NCBI RefSeq assembly: GCF_000292345.1
Contig: NZ_ALOU01000019.1
Span: 186,001-250,000, forward strand
Direction: 5' to 3'
From: Cupriavidus sp. BIS7
Lineage (GTDB): Bacteria > Pseudomonadota > Gammaproteobacteria > Burkholderiales > Burkholderiaceae
DNA length: 64,000 bases
Each line of letters begins with the position of its first letter. The first letter of the stretch is position 1. This document shows, one piece after another, positions 47,211-59,200 of this stretch. The notes beneath the pieces were generated by a model, which did not search any database, was not told the origin of the DNA, and saw only the letters and a list, made by a program, of their open reading frames with translations. The translations under genes and the position numbers were made by a program.

Positions 47211-47238
47211 CTTGAAATGCCATTCTCAAGCCCTATCT
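47211..47238 (+). promoter_or_regulatory. Sigma-32 heat-shock promoter of clpB
   Basis: Perfect CTTGAAA -35 (47211-47217), 13-bp spacer, CCCTATCT -10 (47231-47238; consensus CCCCATNT). The predicted start near 47246 leaves a leader of about 93 nt to the clpB ATG. Confidence 0.88.
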
Positions 47239-47338
47239 TTCGGAAGTAGCGTGTCCGGCAGGGCATACGCGAAAGGCAACAGAGCTTGCCGGCGTAGCCC
47301 TCGCATCAGGACACACTTTCCTAGAGAGAGGGATCCTA

Positions 47339-49927
<2,589 letters not shown>

Positions 49928-49970
49928 GGGCGGTTGTTGCCTTGCACGATTGAAGGACCTCTGCGGCGAT

Positions 49971-50039
49971 CCCCCCAACTATTGATACATGGTTGGGGGG
50001 CGCTGTCCCCCAACACCCCTTGATGAGGGGTGTTTTTTT
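49971..50039 (+). terminator. clpB terminator preceded by mutually exclusive hairpins
   Basis: The final hairpin AACACCCCT (50012-50020) with AGGGGTGTT (50026-50034) runs into seven T: a strong terminator. Upstream, GTTGGGGGG (49992-50000) can pair with CCCCCCAAC on its left (49971-49979), or with CCCCCAAC on its right (ending 50013). The right-hand partner overlaps the first bases of the terminator stem. Confidence 0.85.
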
Positions 50040-50071
50040 GCCGTTTCGTGATGCTCCATACCGGGCGTGGT

Positions 50072-51544
50072 TCAGACATGCCCCAGCAATTTCCACCAGA
50101 GCGGGCCGACAACCAGCCAGACGACCATGTATATGAGGCTCATCACGAAGCCCGCCTTCCACCACTCTCCCTGAGTAACGTAGCCCGCACCATACATGAC
50201 CGGACCGGAGCCGATGCCATACTGGGTCAGGCAACCGTTGATATTGCTCAGGATGCCGAGCGCGACCGCCGCGGTGAACGGCGGAATGCCAGCAGCGACC
50301 ATCAGCGCCATGGAGAGGGGGAAGAGCGCGCTGATATGCGCCGTTGCGCTTGCGAAGAAGTAATGGATGTAGCAGTAGATCGCTGCCACCATCATGTAGA
50401 CGCCCAACCTGTGGTAGCCCTGGAGGTGGACCCCGAATTCCTTGCCGAACCAGGAAACCATCCCGTATTCATTGAGCTTGGACGCCAGCATGATCAGCAG
50501 GCCGATCCAGATCATGGTGTCCCATGCCGCTTTCTCGTTCAGGGCGTCCTGCCAGGTCAGCACGCCGGTAATGAACAGCAGCGACACGCCGAGTGCGGCC
50601 GCCAGCGTCGCACTGATCTTCAGGTCCTCGCCGAAAATCCAGAGCACCAGCAAGCCGACGAAGATGACCGCCATGATGATTTCCTTGGCGGAAATGGGTC
50701 CCAGGGCCGTGAGTTCTCGCTGAGCAAGGGCCGTCGCATCGGGGGTCTCGCGGACCTGCGGCGGGGCGATCCAGAGCATGGCTATCGGAATGATGGCAAG
50801 GCACAGCAAGCCAGGGACCGACGCTGCCACCGCCCAATCGAGCCAGCTAATCGAGACGCCCTGGTCCGCCGCCAGTTTCACCGTAAGGGGGTTGCCTGCC
50901 ATCGCCGTGATGAACATGCCCGCAGAGATGATATTTGCATGGAAGGCGCACAGGATCAGGTAGCGCCCCACCTTGCCGCGGGATTCCGGGTCATCCGCAT
51001 GACTGCCGAGGACTTCGGATATTGCCTTGGTAATCGGCAGCATCACGCCACCGGCGCGGGCAGTGATGCTGGGCATGGCGGGCGAGATAATGAGTTCAGT
51101 GAGGGCGAGGCCATAGCCCAGACCCACGGTTCGCTTGCCCAACAGGCGCATGAACAGCAGCGCGATGCGGCGCCCCAGTCCCGTCTTGATCACGCCGCGG
51201 GAGATGAAGAAGGCGAGCATGACCAGCCAGACGAGATCCGTGCCCGTAGACTTGGTCACGTCCGCAAACGACAACACGCCAACCAGTACACCCACCGTGG
51301 ACCCAATGATTGCCACCGCCGACATCGGCAGCGGGGCTGTCATGATGCCGGCAATGGTGGCGACAAACACCGCGAACATGTGCCAGGCTTTCGCGTCGAG
51401 GCCGTCCGGCGGCGGCAGGAACCAAAGGATGATGCCAATCCCCACCGGGACGAGGTACTTCCAGAGATTGCCGAGATGCCCGATCGGCGGTGTCGACGTT
51501 GATGTATGTGGAGACGATGAAGCCTTGACGTGTAATCCAGCCAT
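50072..51544 (-). CDS. DASS-family organic anion transporter (SLC13/CitT-like)
   Basis: Divalent anion:Na+ symporter family, 490 aa, about 12 TM segments. ATG at 51544 has a perfect AGGAGG site. TELIISPAMPSITARAGGVMLPI and the GNPLTVKLA (SNT-like) segment in the N-terminal half, with TAHISALFPLSMALMVAAG and CLTQYGIGSGPVMYGAGYV in the C-terminal half, are the two inverted-repeat signature loops. Close to tartrate/citrate/2-oxoglutarate translocators (TtdT/SodiT type), so di- or tricarboxylate transport is likely; a hydroxyacid dehydrogenase is encoded 58 bp upstream on the same strand. Confidence 0.9.
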   Translation of the reverse strand: MAGLHVKASSSPHTSTSTPPIGHLGNLWKYLVPVGIGIILWFLPPPDGLDAKAWHMFAVFVATIAGIMTAPLPMSAVAIIGSTVGVLVGVLSFADVTKSTGTDLVWLVMLAFFISRGVIKTGLGRRIALLFMRLLGKRTVGLGYGLALTELIISPAMPSITARAGGVMLPITKAISEVLGSHADDPESRGKVGRYLILCAFHANIISAGMFITAMAGNPLTVKLAADQGVSISWLDWAVAASVPGLLCLAIIPIAMLWIAPPQVRETPDATALAQRELTALGPISAKEIIMAVIFVGLLVLWIFGEDLKISATLAAALGVSLLFITGVLTWQDALNEKAAWDTMIWIGLLIMLASKLNEYGMVSWFGKEFGVHLQGYHRLGVYMMVAAIYCYIHYFFASATAHISALFPLSMALMVAAGIPPFTAAVALGILSNINGCLTQYGIGSGPVMYGAGYVTQGEWWKAGFVMSLIYMVVWLVVGPLWWKLLGHV

Positions 51545-51602
51545 GATCAACCTCCTGCCGCTGGTGCGGCGGTTCCTCCTGTCCGAAGCGCACGAAATGC
51601 CC

Positions 51603-52550
51603 CTACCGTCCAGGGAGTACGCTGTCGGTTGCCTCCTTGACGATGTGCGCGCTGCGCTGCAGGGCCTCGTGTTCGGCGGCATCGAGCTCCGGGTAGGCCA
51701 GTAACCTGGCGCCGGCGCCATTAACGACCATCGGCAATGACAGACACACGTCTGGCACGCCTTCGACTTCGGCATGCACGGTACCAACTGTCAGAATGAG
51801 ATCGGTGTTGTGCACGAGTGCCTGGCAAATCCGGCCAATCGCACTGGCAATTCCGTAGTGGGTGGCGCCTTTTCCTTCCTTGATGAGCTTGGCGGCCTCA
51901 TGGACGGAGCGCAGGATCAGGTCGCGGCTGGCGGGCCCCAGTTCCTTCCCGCTTCTCGCAAGGAACGTTTCGAGGGGCATGCCGGAGACGGTGGCGCCGG
52001 ACCAGGCGATCACGGCAGATTCCCCGTGCTCGCCAAGAACGTAGGCGTGGATTGCCGGCGCCACGATGCCGAGTCGCTCGGATAGAAGTGATCGCAGCCG
52101 TCCAGTGTCGAGCGAGGTGCCGGTACTGATAACCCGTTCCCGCGCACACTGCAGGCGGTCATGCACAACGCCCGCCAGCACATCGCATGGATTGGAGGCG
52201 ATCACATATATCGCATCGGGCGCCAGAACTGCCGTCCGATCCACGATACCAAGCATGATCTCCGCATTGGTCCTGGCCAGGTCCAGTCGCGTCTGTCCGG
52301 GTTTCACGCCTGCGCCAGCGGTGATCACGATAATGTCGGCGTCGCGTGCGTCCTCATAATCGCCGGGATAGAAGCGATTGTGCCCCCAGAATGCGGCGGC
52401 ATGAGCGAGGTCGAGAACCTGCCCTTCGGCCCGAATTCGTGCGACATCAATGATGATGATTTCCGCACTGGGAATCGCCGCAGCGGAAAACAACGCCGCG
52501 GATCCGCCGACCAGCCCGGCGCCAACGAGGACAATCTTGGGTTGCCGCAT
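51603..52550 (-). CDS. Lactate/malate dehydrogenase family protein with atypical specificity residue
   Basis: NAD-dependent L-2-hydroxyacid dehydrogenase, 315 aa. GxGxxG at 10-15 (GAGLVG) with D35 favouring NAD; catalytic D148, R151 and H175 (GEHGES) correspond to the LDH D168/R171/H195 set. The mobile loop reads TAGAGVKPGQTRLDL: R88 equals LDH R109, but the specificity position (Q102 in LDH, R102 in malate dehydrogenase) is V82. The catalytic machinery is complete, yet the substrate is probably neither plain pyruvate nor oxaloacetate. Pairs with the downstream DASS transporter. Confidence 0.9.
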   Translation of the reverse strand: MRQPKIVLVGAGLVGGSAALFSAAAIPSAEIIIIDVARIRAEGQVLDLAHAAAFWGHNRFYPGDYEDARDADIIVITAGAGVKPGQTRLDLARTNAEIMLGIVDRTAVLAPDAIYVIASNPCDVLAGVVHDRLQCARERVISTGTSLDTGRLRSLLSERLGIVAPAIHAYVLGEHGESAVIAWSGATVSGMPLETFLARSGKELGPASRDLILRSVHEAAKLIKEGKGATHYGIASAIGRICQALVHNTDLILTVGTVHAEVEGVPDVCLSLPMVVNGAGARLLAYPELDAAEHEALQRSAHIVKEATDSVLPGR

Positions 52551-52968
52551 AGCGTACCTCTGCAGTATTCCCTGATAGATATTAGTGACCCACAGTCAAT
52601 TCCCCAAACTGTTGGGCAGTTCCTGCTGCGCTGCACACGGCCTTGGACGTTGTGCGCATCGCACCGCAGCATCGGAGCAAGGGGTCTTCATTAGCTCTTT
52701 TGGCCAATTGAGTACCACGCCAAGACGAACTACGTTGATTACTGGGAAATAGTGTGGACAGAGGCGCATACGACGCTTCTGCGAACTGACCAACAAGTCG
52801 ACGAAGCCGAAGAAGAGAAGAGTGAGAACTCGTCGCGAGCGGTCTGAAACACGGGATCGGATAGCACCGAGGGAAGATCATGATCGGGTTCGTCAATACG
52901 CGGACTCATGAGCGGGCTCAGGCACGCGCTCAGGCACGCGCAGATCTCAGGCGCGAGGGGTGCCATCC
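52551..52968. other. Divergent intergenic region between the dehydrogenase and the Ca2+/H+ antiporter
   Basis: 418 bp. No supportable gene: a minus-strand open frame (52582-52896) has no conserved features. Contains two perfect tandem 12-bp units GCTCAGGCACGC at 52916-52939. Promoters of both flanking genes must lie here, but no clear boxes were found. Confidence 0.5.
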
Positions 52969-54030
52969 ATGCTGCTGAATGTTCTCCTGCTTTTCGTGCC
53001 AATAGCGGTCGCGCTCGAGGTCTTCGCGGCCAGCCAGCATCTGCTCATCTTCATCGTTTCGGCTGTGGCGATCCTGCCCCTCGCGCAGAAGATGGGGCAC
53101 GCGACCGAACAACTGGCGGAACATATGGGAGAGAGCATTGGCGGGCTCCTCAATGCGACGTTCGGCAATGCGGCCGAGTTGATCATTGCGCTGGTTGCGT
53201 TGCATGCCGGGCTCCACGAGGTAGTGGAAGCCTCCATAGTCGGCTCCATCGTCGGCAACCTGCTTCTGGTCTTCGGCGCCGCCATGCTGGCCGGAGGCAG
53301 CCGCTTTCACGAGCAGCAGTTCAATCCACGCGGTGCGCGGTCCCAGGCGACCATGCTTATCCTGTCGACCATTGCGCTGATCCTGCCCGCTTCTTTCGAA
53401 GCGGTAGAAGGCAACTCCTCGACTTTGGGTCAACTCAGCGTGTGGATCTCGATTGCGCTGCTTGTCGTCTACGCGCTGTACCTGATGTTCTCGCTGATCA
53501 CGCACCCGGAGCTGTTCCGGGGCGCCCACGCGTCGGGGGATCAGGATGAAGCTGCAGAGTCTCGTTCGTCGATCGGACGGGCCCTTGTGACGCTGCTGAT
53601 CGCAACTGCTGGCACCGCCTGGATGAGCGAGATCCTGGTCGGATCGATATCGCCGATGATGCAACGGTACGGGCTCAGCAATATCTTCGTCGGCGCCTTT
53701 GTGGTGGCCATCCTTGGCAATGCTGCCGAGCATGCCACCGCCATTACCGCCGCGCTGAACAACCGCATGGATCTTTCGTTCTCCATCGCCGTTGGCTCCA
53801 GCGTGCAGGTTGCGCTATTCGTCGCGCCGGTGCTGGTACTGGCTAGCTTGTTCCTTGGCCCGATGCCGATGGACCTGGCGTTCCGTCCGGCCCTTGTCCT
53901 GATCGTAATCCTTGCGGTGGTTGTCACTGCCCAGATGGCAAGCGATGGGTACGCGGACTGGTTCAAGGGGGTGCAGTTGCTGGTCGTCTATTTCACGCTG
54001 GCGCTGACGTTTTTCTATTTGCCAGCCTGA
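52969..54030 (+). CDS. Ca2+/H+ antiporter (CaCA family, CAX type)
   Basis: Membrane cation/proton exchanger, 353 aa from the ATG at 52969 (an in-frame GTG three codons earlier is possible). About 11 TM segments in two halves, each with the GNAAE signature: NATFGNAAELIIALVALHAG in the first and AILGNAAEHATAITAALNNRMD in the second. These glutamates form the ion site. An acidic loop (DQDEAAES) separates the halves. It exports Ca2+ (possibly other divalent cations) using the proton gradient. Confidence 0.93.
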   Translation: MLLNVLLLFVPIAVALEVFAASQHLLIFIVSAVAILPLAQKMGHATEQLAEHMGESIGGLLNATFGNAAELIIALVALHAGLHEVVEASIVGSIVGNLLLVFGAAMLAGGSRFHEQQFNPRGARSQATMLILSTIALILPASFEAVEGNSSTLGQLSVWISIALLVVYALYLMFSLITHPELFRGAHASGDQDEAAESRSSIGRALVTLLIATAGTAWMSEILVGSISPMMQRYGLSNIFVGAFVVAILGNAAEHATAITAALNNRMDLSFSIAVGSSVQVALFVAPVLVLASLFLGPMPMDLAFRPALVLIVILAVVVTAQMASDGYADWFKGVQLLVVYFTLALTFFYLPA

Positions 54031-54186
54031 CAGGCAGGTTTTCAAAACGGCGGACTCGCTGGCCGGCCTCCGGTGTCAGCGAAATACCCATGAGCGGGGC
54101 GATGGCATGTGCCATGGTCAGGCTTCTGCGGCCTGTTTTTCGGCACAATAATCGCTTCTCGCATTTCCCCACCCTGGAGCAATCCC

Positions 54187-54657
54187 ATGGCTCACGGCGA
54201 GCACAAGTACCAGACCACGGTCGAATGGACCGGCAATCGCGGCACGGGAACGTCGGCATATCGAGATTACGGGCGCGACCACGTGATCCGCTCGGGCCAG
54301 AAGCCCGAGATCCCCGGCTCGTCCGACCCCTCATTCCTGGGAGACCCCGTGCGCTGGAACCCGGAAGAGTTGTTGCTGGCGTCGGTGTCGGCCTGCCACA
54401 AGCTCTGGTACCTGCATCTGTGCTCCGAGGCGGGCATTGCAGTGCTGGCTTACGTCGACGATGCGGAAGGGACGATGATCGACAGGGCCGGTCCCGGCAG
54501 GTTTACCGAGATCGTGCTGCGCCCTCAGGTGACCATCCGGGCCGGCGACGATCAGGAAAAGGCGTACCACCTGCACCATGTGGCGCACGAGAAGTGCTAC
54601 ATCGCCAATTCGGTCAACTTCCCGATCCTGTGCGAGCCGACCATCGTCACAGCCTGA
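54187..54657 (+). CDS. OsmC family peroxiredoxin-like protein
   Basis: 156 aa from the ATG at 54187 (GGAG ten bases upstream). OsmC/Ohr fold with two conserved cysteines, one in VSACHKLWYLHL and one in HEKCYIANSVNFPI, so hydroperoxide reductase activity is plausible. The SSDPSFLGDPVRWNPEELLLASVSAC block is characteristic of the YhfA/OsmC-like branch rather than Ohr. Substrate unknown. Separated from the antiporter by 156 bp. Confidence 0.9.
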   Translation: MAHGEHKYQTTVEWTGNRGTGTSAYRDYGRDHVIRSGQKPEIPGSSDPSFLGDPVRWNPEELLLASVSACHKLWYLHLCSEAGIAVLAYVDDAEGTMIDRAGPGRFTEIVLRPQVTIRAGDDQEKAYHLHHVAHEKCYIANSVNFPILCEPTIVTA

Positions 54658-54761
54658 CACTGCCGGACAGCCTGCCGGCTTGACCTACGACGACACCATC
54701 AGGCCATAACGGCAGGCAACTTGTACGAATGTGTGGCAGATCGCTCGCCAATGCCTGGGGG

Positions 54762-54775
54762 TTGACTTGTGTCAA
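54762..54775. promoter_or_regulatory. FNR/Anr-type inverted repeat upstream of the candidate sRNA
   Basis: TTGAC-N4-GTCAA, a 14-bp box (arms extend by one more pair, 54761/54776) fitting the degenerate FNR/Anr pattern TTGAY-N4-RTCAA. Its centre (54768.5) lies 41.5 bp before 54810. With a -10-like TAATAT at 54798-54803, this is the class II activator geometry. Confidence 0.5.
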
Positions 54776-54807
54776 CTCTAGAACGGGGGCGGGTCGCTAA
54801 TATTCGA

Positions 54808-54910
54808 ACCGTCATGGAGATGCGGGGGCGCTCTTCATGACTTGTCTACCCGTTTCCGGAATGGAAACTTGACCCGCAGCACTTCTCCAGTGCTGCGGGT
54901 TTTTTCTTTT
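54808..54910 (+). ncRNA. Candidate small RNA, three hairpins, possibly oxygen-regulated
   Basis: Predicted RNA of about 100 nt starting next to a 10-bp stem with one G-U pair (54811-54820 with 54832-54841, loop TGCGGGGGCGC). Then comes a single-stranded linker, a 6-bp stem GTTTCC/GGAAAC (54852-54857 with 54863-54868), and an intrinsic terminator with a perfect 12-bp stem (54872-54883 with 54889-54900) followed by T-rich sequence. No open reading frame. A TAATAT -10-like box and an FNR/Anr-type box lie upstream. An alternative is that the structures are the 3' UTR of osmC, whose stop is 150 bp upstream. Convergent with argE. Confidence 0.6.
54872..54910 (+). terminator. Strong intrinsic terminator ending the candidate sRNA
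   Basis: Perfect 12-bp stem ACCCGCAGCACT/AGTGCTGCGGGT, 5-nt loop, followed by TTTTTTCTTTT. One of the best terminators in the window. Confidence 0.95.
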
Positions 54911-54935
54911 GTGCGTGTCTTTTTGCGCAGCCCGG

Positions 54936-56147
54936 TCAGGCGACGCGCAGACTATCCACCACCTTGCGCAGGAATGCCTCGCAGGCGGCAAGCTGGTCGA
55001 GCGAGACAAACTCGTCAGGCTTGTGGGCCTGCTGGATATCGCCAGGGCCGCAGACCACCGCAGGGATGCCAGCGCGCTGGAACAGGCCAGCCTCGGTGCC
55101 GTATGCCACCTTGCTGGTATCGCGATCGGCCGTCAGCGCGCGTACAAGCTGCGTGATGGCATCGGTTTCCGCGGCATCGAGCGACGGCGCGGCAGCGATC
55201 TTGCTGATTGCCATGCCCGCGTCAGGGTGCTCGTTGCGCATCTTTGGCAGCAGCACGTCGTTGGCGTAGGCCTGGATTCTTGCCAGGATCGCTTCCGGGT
55301 CCACGCCCGGCAGGTTGCGGAACTCGAACACGAACTCGCATTCGGCGGGGATCGTGTTCAGCGCAATGCCGCCCTGGATCGTGCCCGTCGACGCCGTGGT
55401 AAACGGCACGTCGAAGGCCTGGTCATACGGGCCGTTGGCCTTGAACTCGTCGGCAATGTCGCGGATGAAGCAGATCAGGCGCGCGGCATACTCGATTGCA
55501 TTGACCCCCTTTGGCGTCAGCGACGAGTGTGCGGCCTGGCCCTTGACGCAGCAGCGGTACGCGTTGATGCCCTTGTGCGCCACGATCACTCGCATGCTGG
55601 TTGGCTCGCCGACGATACAGCCCGCCGGGCGCACGCCACGGTCGCGCAGTTCGGCCAGCATGTACGGCGCGCCCATGCAGCCGATTTCCTCGTCGAACGA
55701 CAGCGCATAGTGCACAGGCTCACGCAGTTTGGCATCCAGGATCGACGGCAGCAGTGACAGGCTTGTGCCGATGAAGCCCTTCATGTCGCAGGTGCCACGG
55801 CCGTAGAGCTTGCCGTCACGAATCACGGGCTTGAAGGGATCGGATGTCCAGCTCTGGCCGTCGACGGGCACCACATCGGTGTGCCCCGACAGCACGATGC
55901 CGCCGTCGGTGGCGCCATTGGCCGCGGGAATCGTCACGAACAGGTTGGCCTTGTCGCCCTGCGGGTTGTAGCTCAGGTGCGGACGCAGACCCTTCGTCAG
56001 GAAGTGGTCGCGGACGGATTCGATCAGGCCCAGGTTCGAATGGCGCGACGTGGTGTCGAACGATACGAGGCGCTGGGTCCATTCGAGCGCGCTGCCACGT
56101 TTTAGCGCGTCTGTGGCAGGGGATCGGTTGTCGGCTTGGGCTTGCAT
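54936..56147 (-). CDS. argE: Acetylornithine deacetylase (ArgE, M20 family)
   Basis: Zinc metallo-deacetylase giving ornithine in arginine synthesis, 403 aa from the ATG at 56147 (a TTG at 56198 is in frame). Metal ligands recognisable: SGHTDVVPVDG (His), GRGTCDMKGF (bridging Asp), SFDEEIGCMGA (Glu pair), GEPTSM and QQAHKPDEF (last His). The dimerisation domain occupies about 190-310. 54 bp downstream of mfd on the same strand, so probably co-transcribed with it. Other M20 deacylases cannot be fully excluded, but similarity blocks favour ArgE. Confidence 0.92.
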   Translation of the reverse strand: MQAQADNRSPATDALKRGSALEWTQRLVSFDTTSRHSNLGLIESVRDHFLTKGLRPHLSYNPQGDKANLFVTIPAANGATDGGIVLSGHTDVVPVDGQSWTSDPFKPVIRDGKLYGRGTCDMKGFIGTSLSLLPSILDAKLREPVHYALSFDEEIGCMGAPYMLAELRDRGVRPAGCIVGEPTSMRVIVAHKGINAYRCCVKGQAAHSSLTPKGVNAIEYAARLICFIRDIADEFKANGPYDQAFDVPFTTASTGTIQGGIALNTIPAECEFVFEFRNLPGVDPEAILARIQAYANDVLLPKMRNEHPDAGMAISKIAAAPSLDAAETDAITQLVRALTADRDTSKVAYGTEAGLFQRAGIPAVVCGPGDIQQAHKPDEFVSLDQLAACEAFLRKVVDSLRVA

Positions 56148-56201
56148 GGGGCTGGAAACGGTTGATTCTTCAAGGGTCCGATCGTACACCTGCGACAAGC
56201 G

Positions 56202-59200
56202 TCAGGCCAACTGCCGCAGCGTGTGCTTGATGGTCTGCGCGCGCGCGGCCACATCGGGCATCTTTGCCTCGATGCGCAGCTTGTCCTGGCCAGCCAGCTT
56301 GATATGGCGGTTCTTCTGCACGAGGTCGATGATGCGGATCGCGTCGATCGGCGGGTTTGGCACGAACTGCATGCTGACCGTGGCTTCGCCCGCATCGATC
56401 TTGCGCACGCCAAGCGGCGCGGCGGCAATGCGTAGCCGGTGCGTCTCGATCAGCGCCTGCGCCTGCGCGGGCAGCCGGCCAAAACGGTCGATCAGTTCCT
56501 CCTGGATATCGTCCACGCGCTCGCCCGATTCGCAGTTGGCCAGACGCTTGTAGAGCGACAGGCGCTCGTGCACATCGGCGCAATAGTCGCTCGGCAGCAG
56601 GGCAGGCGTGCCGAGGTTGATCTCGGTGGTGGCGGCCAGCGGCGCCATCAGGTCAGGCTCCTTGCCAGCCTTCAGCGACTTCACGGCGGCGTTGAGCATG
56701 TCCGTGTAGAGCTGGAACCCGATCTCGTGGATGTCCCCGGACTGCTTGTCGCCAAGCACCTCGCCCGCGCCGCGAATTTCAAGGTCGTGCATCGCCAGAT
56801 AGAAGCCGGAGCCAAGCTCCTCCATCTGCTGAATGGCCTCAAGCCGGCGCTGCGCCTGCTTGGTCAGGCCTTCGACGTCATGCACGAGCAGGTAGGCATA
56901 GGCCTGGTGGTGCGACCGGCCCACGCGGCCACGCAACTGGTGGAGCTGGGCCAGGCCGAACTTGTCGGAGCGGTGGATCAGGATCGTGTTGGCGGTCGGT
57001 ACGTCGATGCCGGTTTCGATGATCGTCGTGCAGAGCAGGATATTGTCGCGGCGGGCAACGAAGTCGCGCATCACGCGTTCGAGTTCGCGCTCGTGCATCT
57101 GGCCATGCGCCACGGCAATGCGGGCCTCTGGCACCAGCTCGGCCAGCTTGGCACGCTTGTTCTCGATCGTCTCCACCTCGTTGTGCAGGAAGTAGACCTG
57201 TCCGCCGCGCTTGAGCTCGCGCAGGATGGCTTCCCGAATGATGCCGTCTTCCTCGCGCCGCACGAACGTCTTGATCGCCAGCCGCTTCTGCGGCGCCGTG
57301 GCGATAACCGAGAAATCGCGCAGGCCTTCCAGCGCCATGCCCAGCGTGCGCGGGATCGGGGTCGCGGTCAGCGTCAGTATGTCAACCTCGGCGCGCAGCG
57401 TCTTCAGGGCCTCCTTCTGGCGCACGCCAAAGCGGTGTTCCTCGTCGATGATCACCAGCCCCAGGCGCTGGAACTTCACCTCGTCGGACAGCAGCTTGTG
57501 CGTGCCGATCACGATATCGACGGTACCTTCATTGATCTGCTTGATCGCCGCGTCGACTTCCTTCTTCGTCTTGAAGCGCGACAACTCGACGATGCGTACC
57601 GGCCATTCGGCAAAGCGGTCGGTGAGTGTCTGGAAATGCTGCTCGGCCAACAGCGTGGTGGGCGCGAGCATCGCCACCTGCTTGCCGCCAAGCACGGCCA
57701 CAAACGCCGCGCGCAGCGCGACCTCGGTCTTGCCGAAGCCGACGTCGCCACAGACCAGCCGGTCCATCGGCTTGCCCGACGTCATGTCGGCGATCACGGC
57801 GGCGATGGCCGCTGCCTGGTCAGGCGTTTCCTCGAAGCCAAAGCTCTCCGCAAACGCTTCATAGTCCTTGGGCTGCAACGGGAACGCGAAGCCCTCGCGC
57901 GACGCACGGCGGGCGTACAGGTTCAGCAGTTCGGCAGCCGTATCGCGGATCTGCTGCGCGGCGCGGCGCTTGGCCTTGTCCCACTGGCCCGTGCCGAGCG
58001 AATGCAGCGGCGCCGTTTCCGGATCGGCCCCGGAATAGCGCGAGATCACGTGCAACTGGTGCACGGGGACATAGAGCTTGCTGCCCTTGTCATAGTCGAG
58101 GTGCAGGAACTCTTCATCGCCCTGGCCCATGTCGAGCGTGACCAGGCCCTGGTAGCGGCCGATACCGTGCTCGCTGTGTACTACCGGGTCGCCGATCTTG
58201 AGTTCGGCCAGATCGCGCACCATGGCGTCCACGGTGCTGGCCTGTTCCTGCTTGCGCCGCCCCGCGCGCCGCGCGGTGCCCGCGTAGAGTTCGGCCTCGG
58301 TCACGAACGCCAACCGCGCTGCCTGCAACGCAAAGCCGCTCTGCAGCGGCGCCACGACGATCGAGAAATGCGAGTCGCCCGCCAGGAACGCGGCGAAGTC
58401 GTCGACGACAACCGGGCGCAGGCCGCTTTCGGCGAAAAGCTGCATCAGCGTTTCGCGGCGGCCCGCCGAGTCCGCGCACATCAGCACGCGCGTGGCCTTG
58501 TTCAGCAGCAGGGATTCCAGGTTGACCAGCGGGTCTTCGGCGCGGCGATTGACGGACACGTCCGGCAGGTGCGCGGCGAAACCTGGCGCGTCGACGGTCC
58601 CCGCTTCGCCTTGCAGGATCAACCGGGCCAGCGGCTTGGCGCCGACGAAGAACTGTTCTTCAGACAGGAACAGGTCCGCCGGGGGCAGCAGCGGCCGTTC
58701 GCGGTCATGCCGCATGAAGTTGTAGCGCTGGGTAGTGTCGGCCCAGAAGCGGCGAATCGCCTCGTCGACATTGCCTGCGAAAGCAAGCTGGGTGCCGGCT
58801 GGCAGGTAGTCGAACACCGTGGCGTTCTGCTCGAAGAACAGCGGCAGGTAGTACTCGATGCCGGCCGACGGCACGCCGTTGCCGATGTCCTTGTAGATTG
58901 GCGACTTGGTCGGATCGCCTTCGAACACTTCGCGCCAGCGGCCACGGAATGCCGTGCGGGCAGCTTCGTCGAGCGGAAACTCGCGGCCGGGCAGCAGGCG
59001 GACTTCCTTGACCGGATACAGGCTGCGCTGCGAATCGGGATCGAATGCGCGGATGGTCTCGATTTCGTCGCCGAACAGGTCGATCCGGTACGGCAGCGCC
59101 GAACCCATCGGATAGAGGTCGATCAGGCCGCCGCGCACGCTGTATTCGCCGGGCCGCATCACGGCGCTCACATGCTCGTAGCCGGCCAGCGTGAACTGCG

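Noticed and set aside
52582-52896. Minus-strand open frame of 104 codons between the dehydrogenase and the antiporter
   Set aside because: Ser/Arg/Cys-rich, no recognisable domain or ribosome-binding site; judged non-coding.
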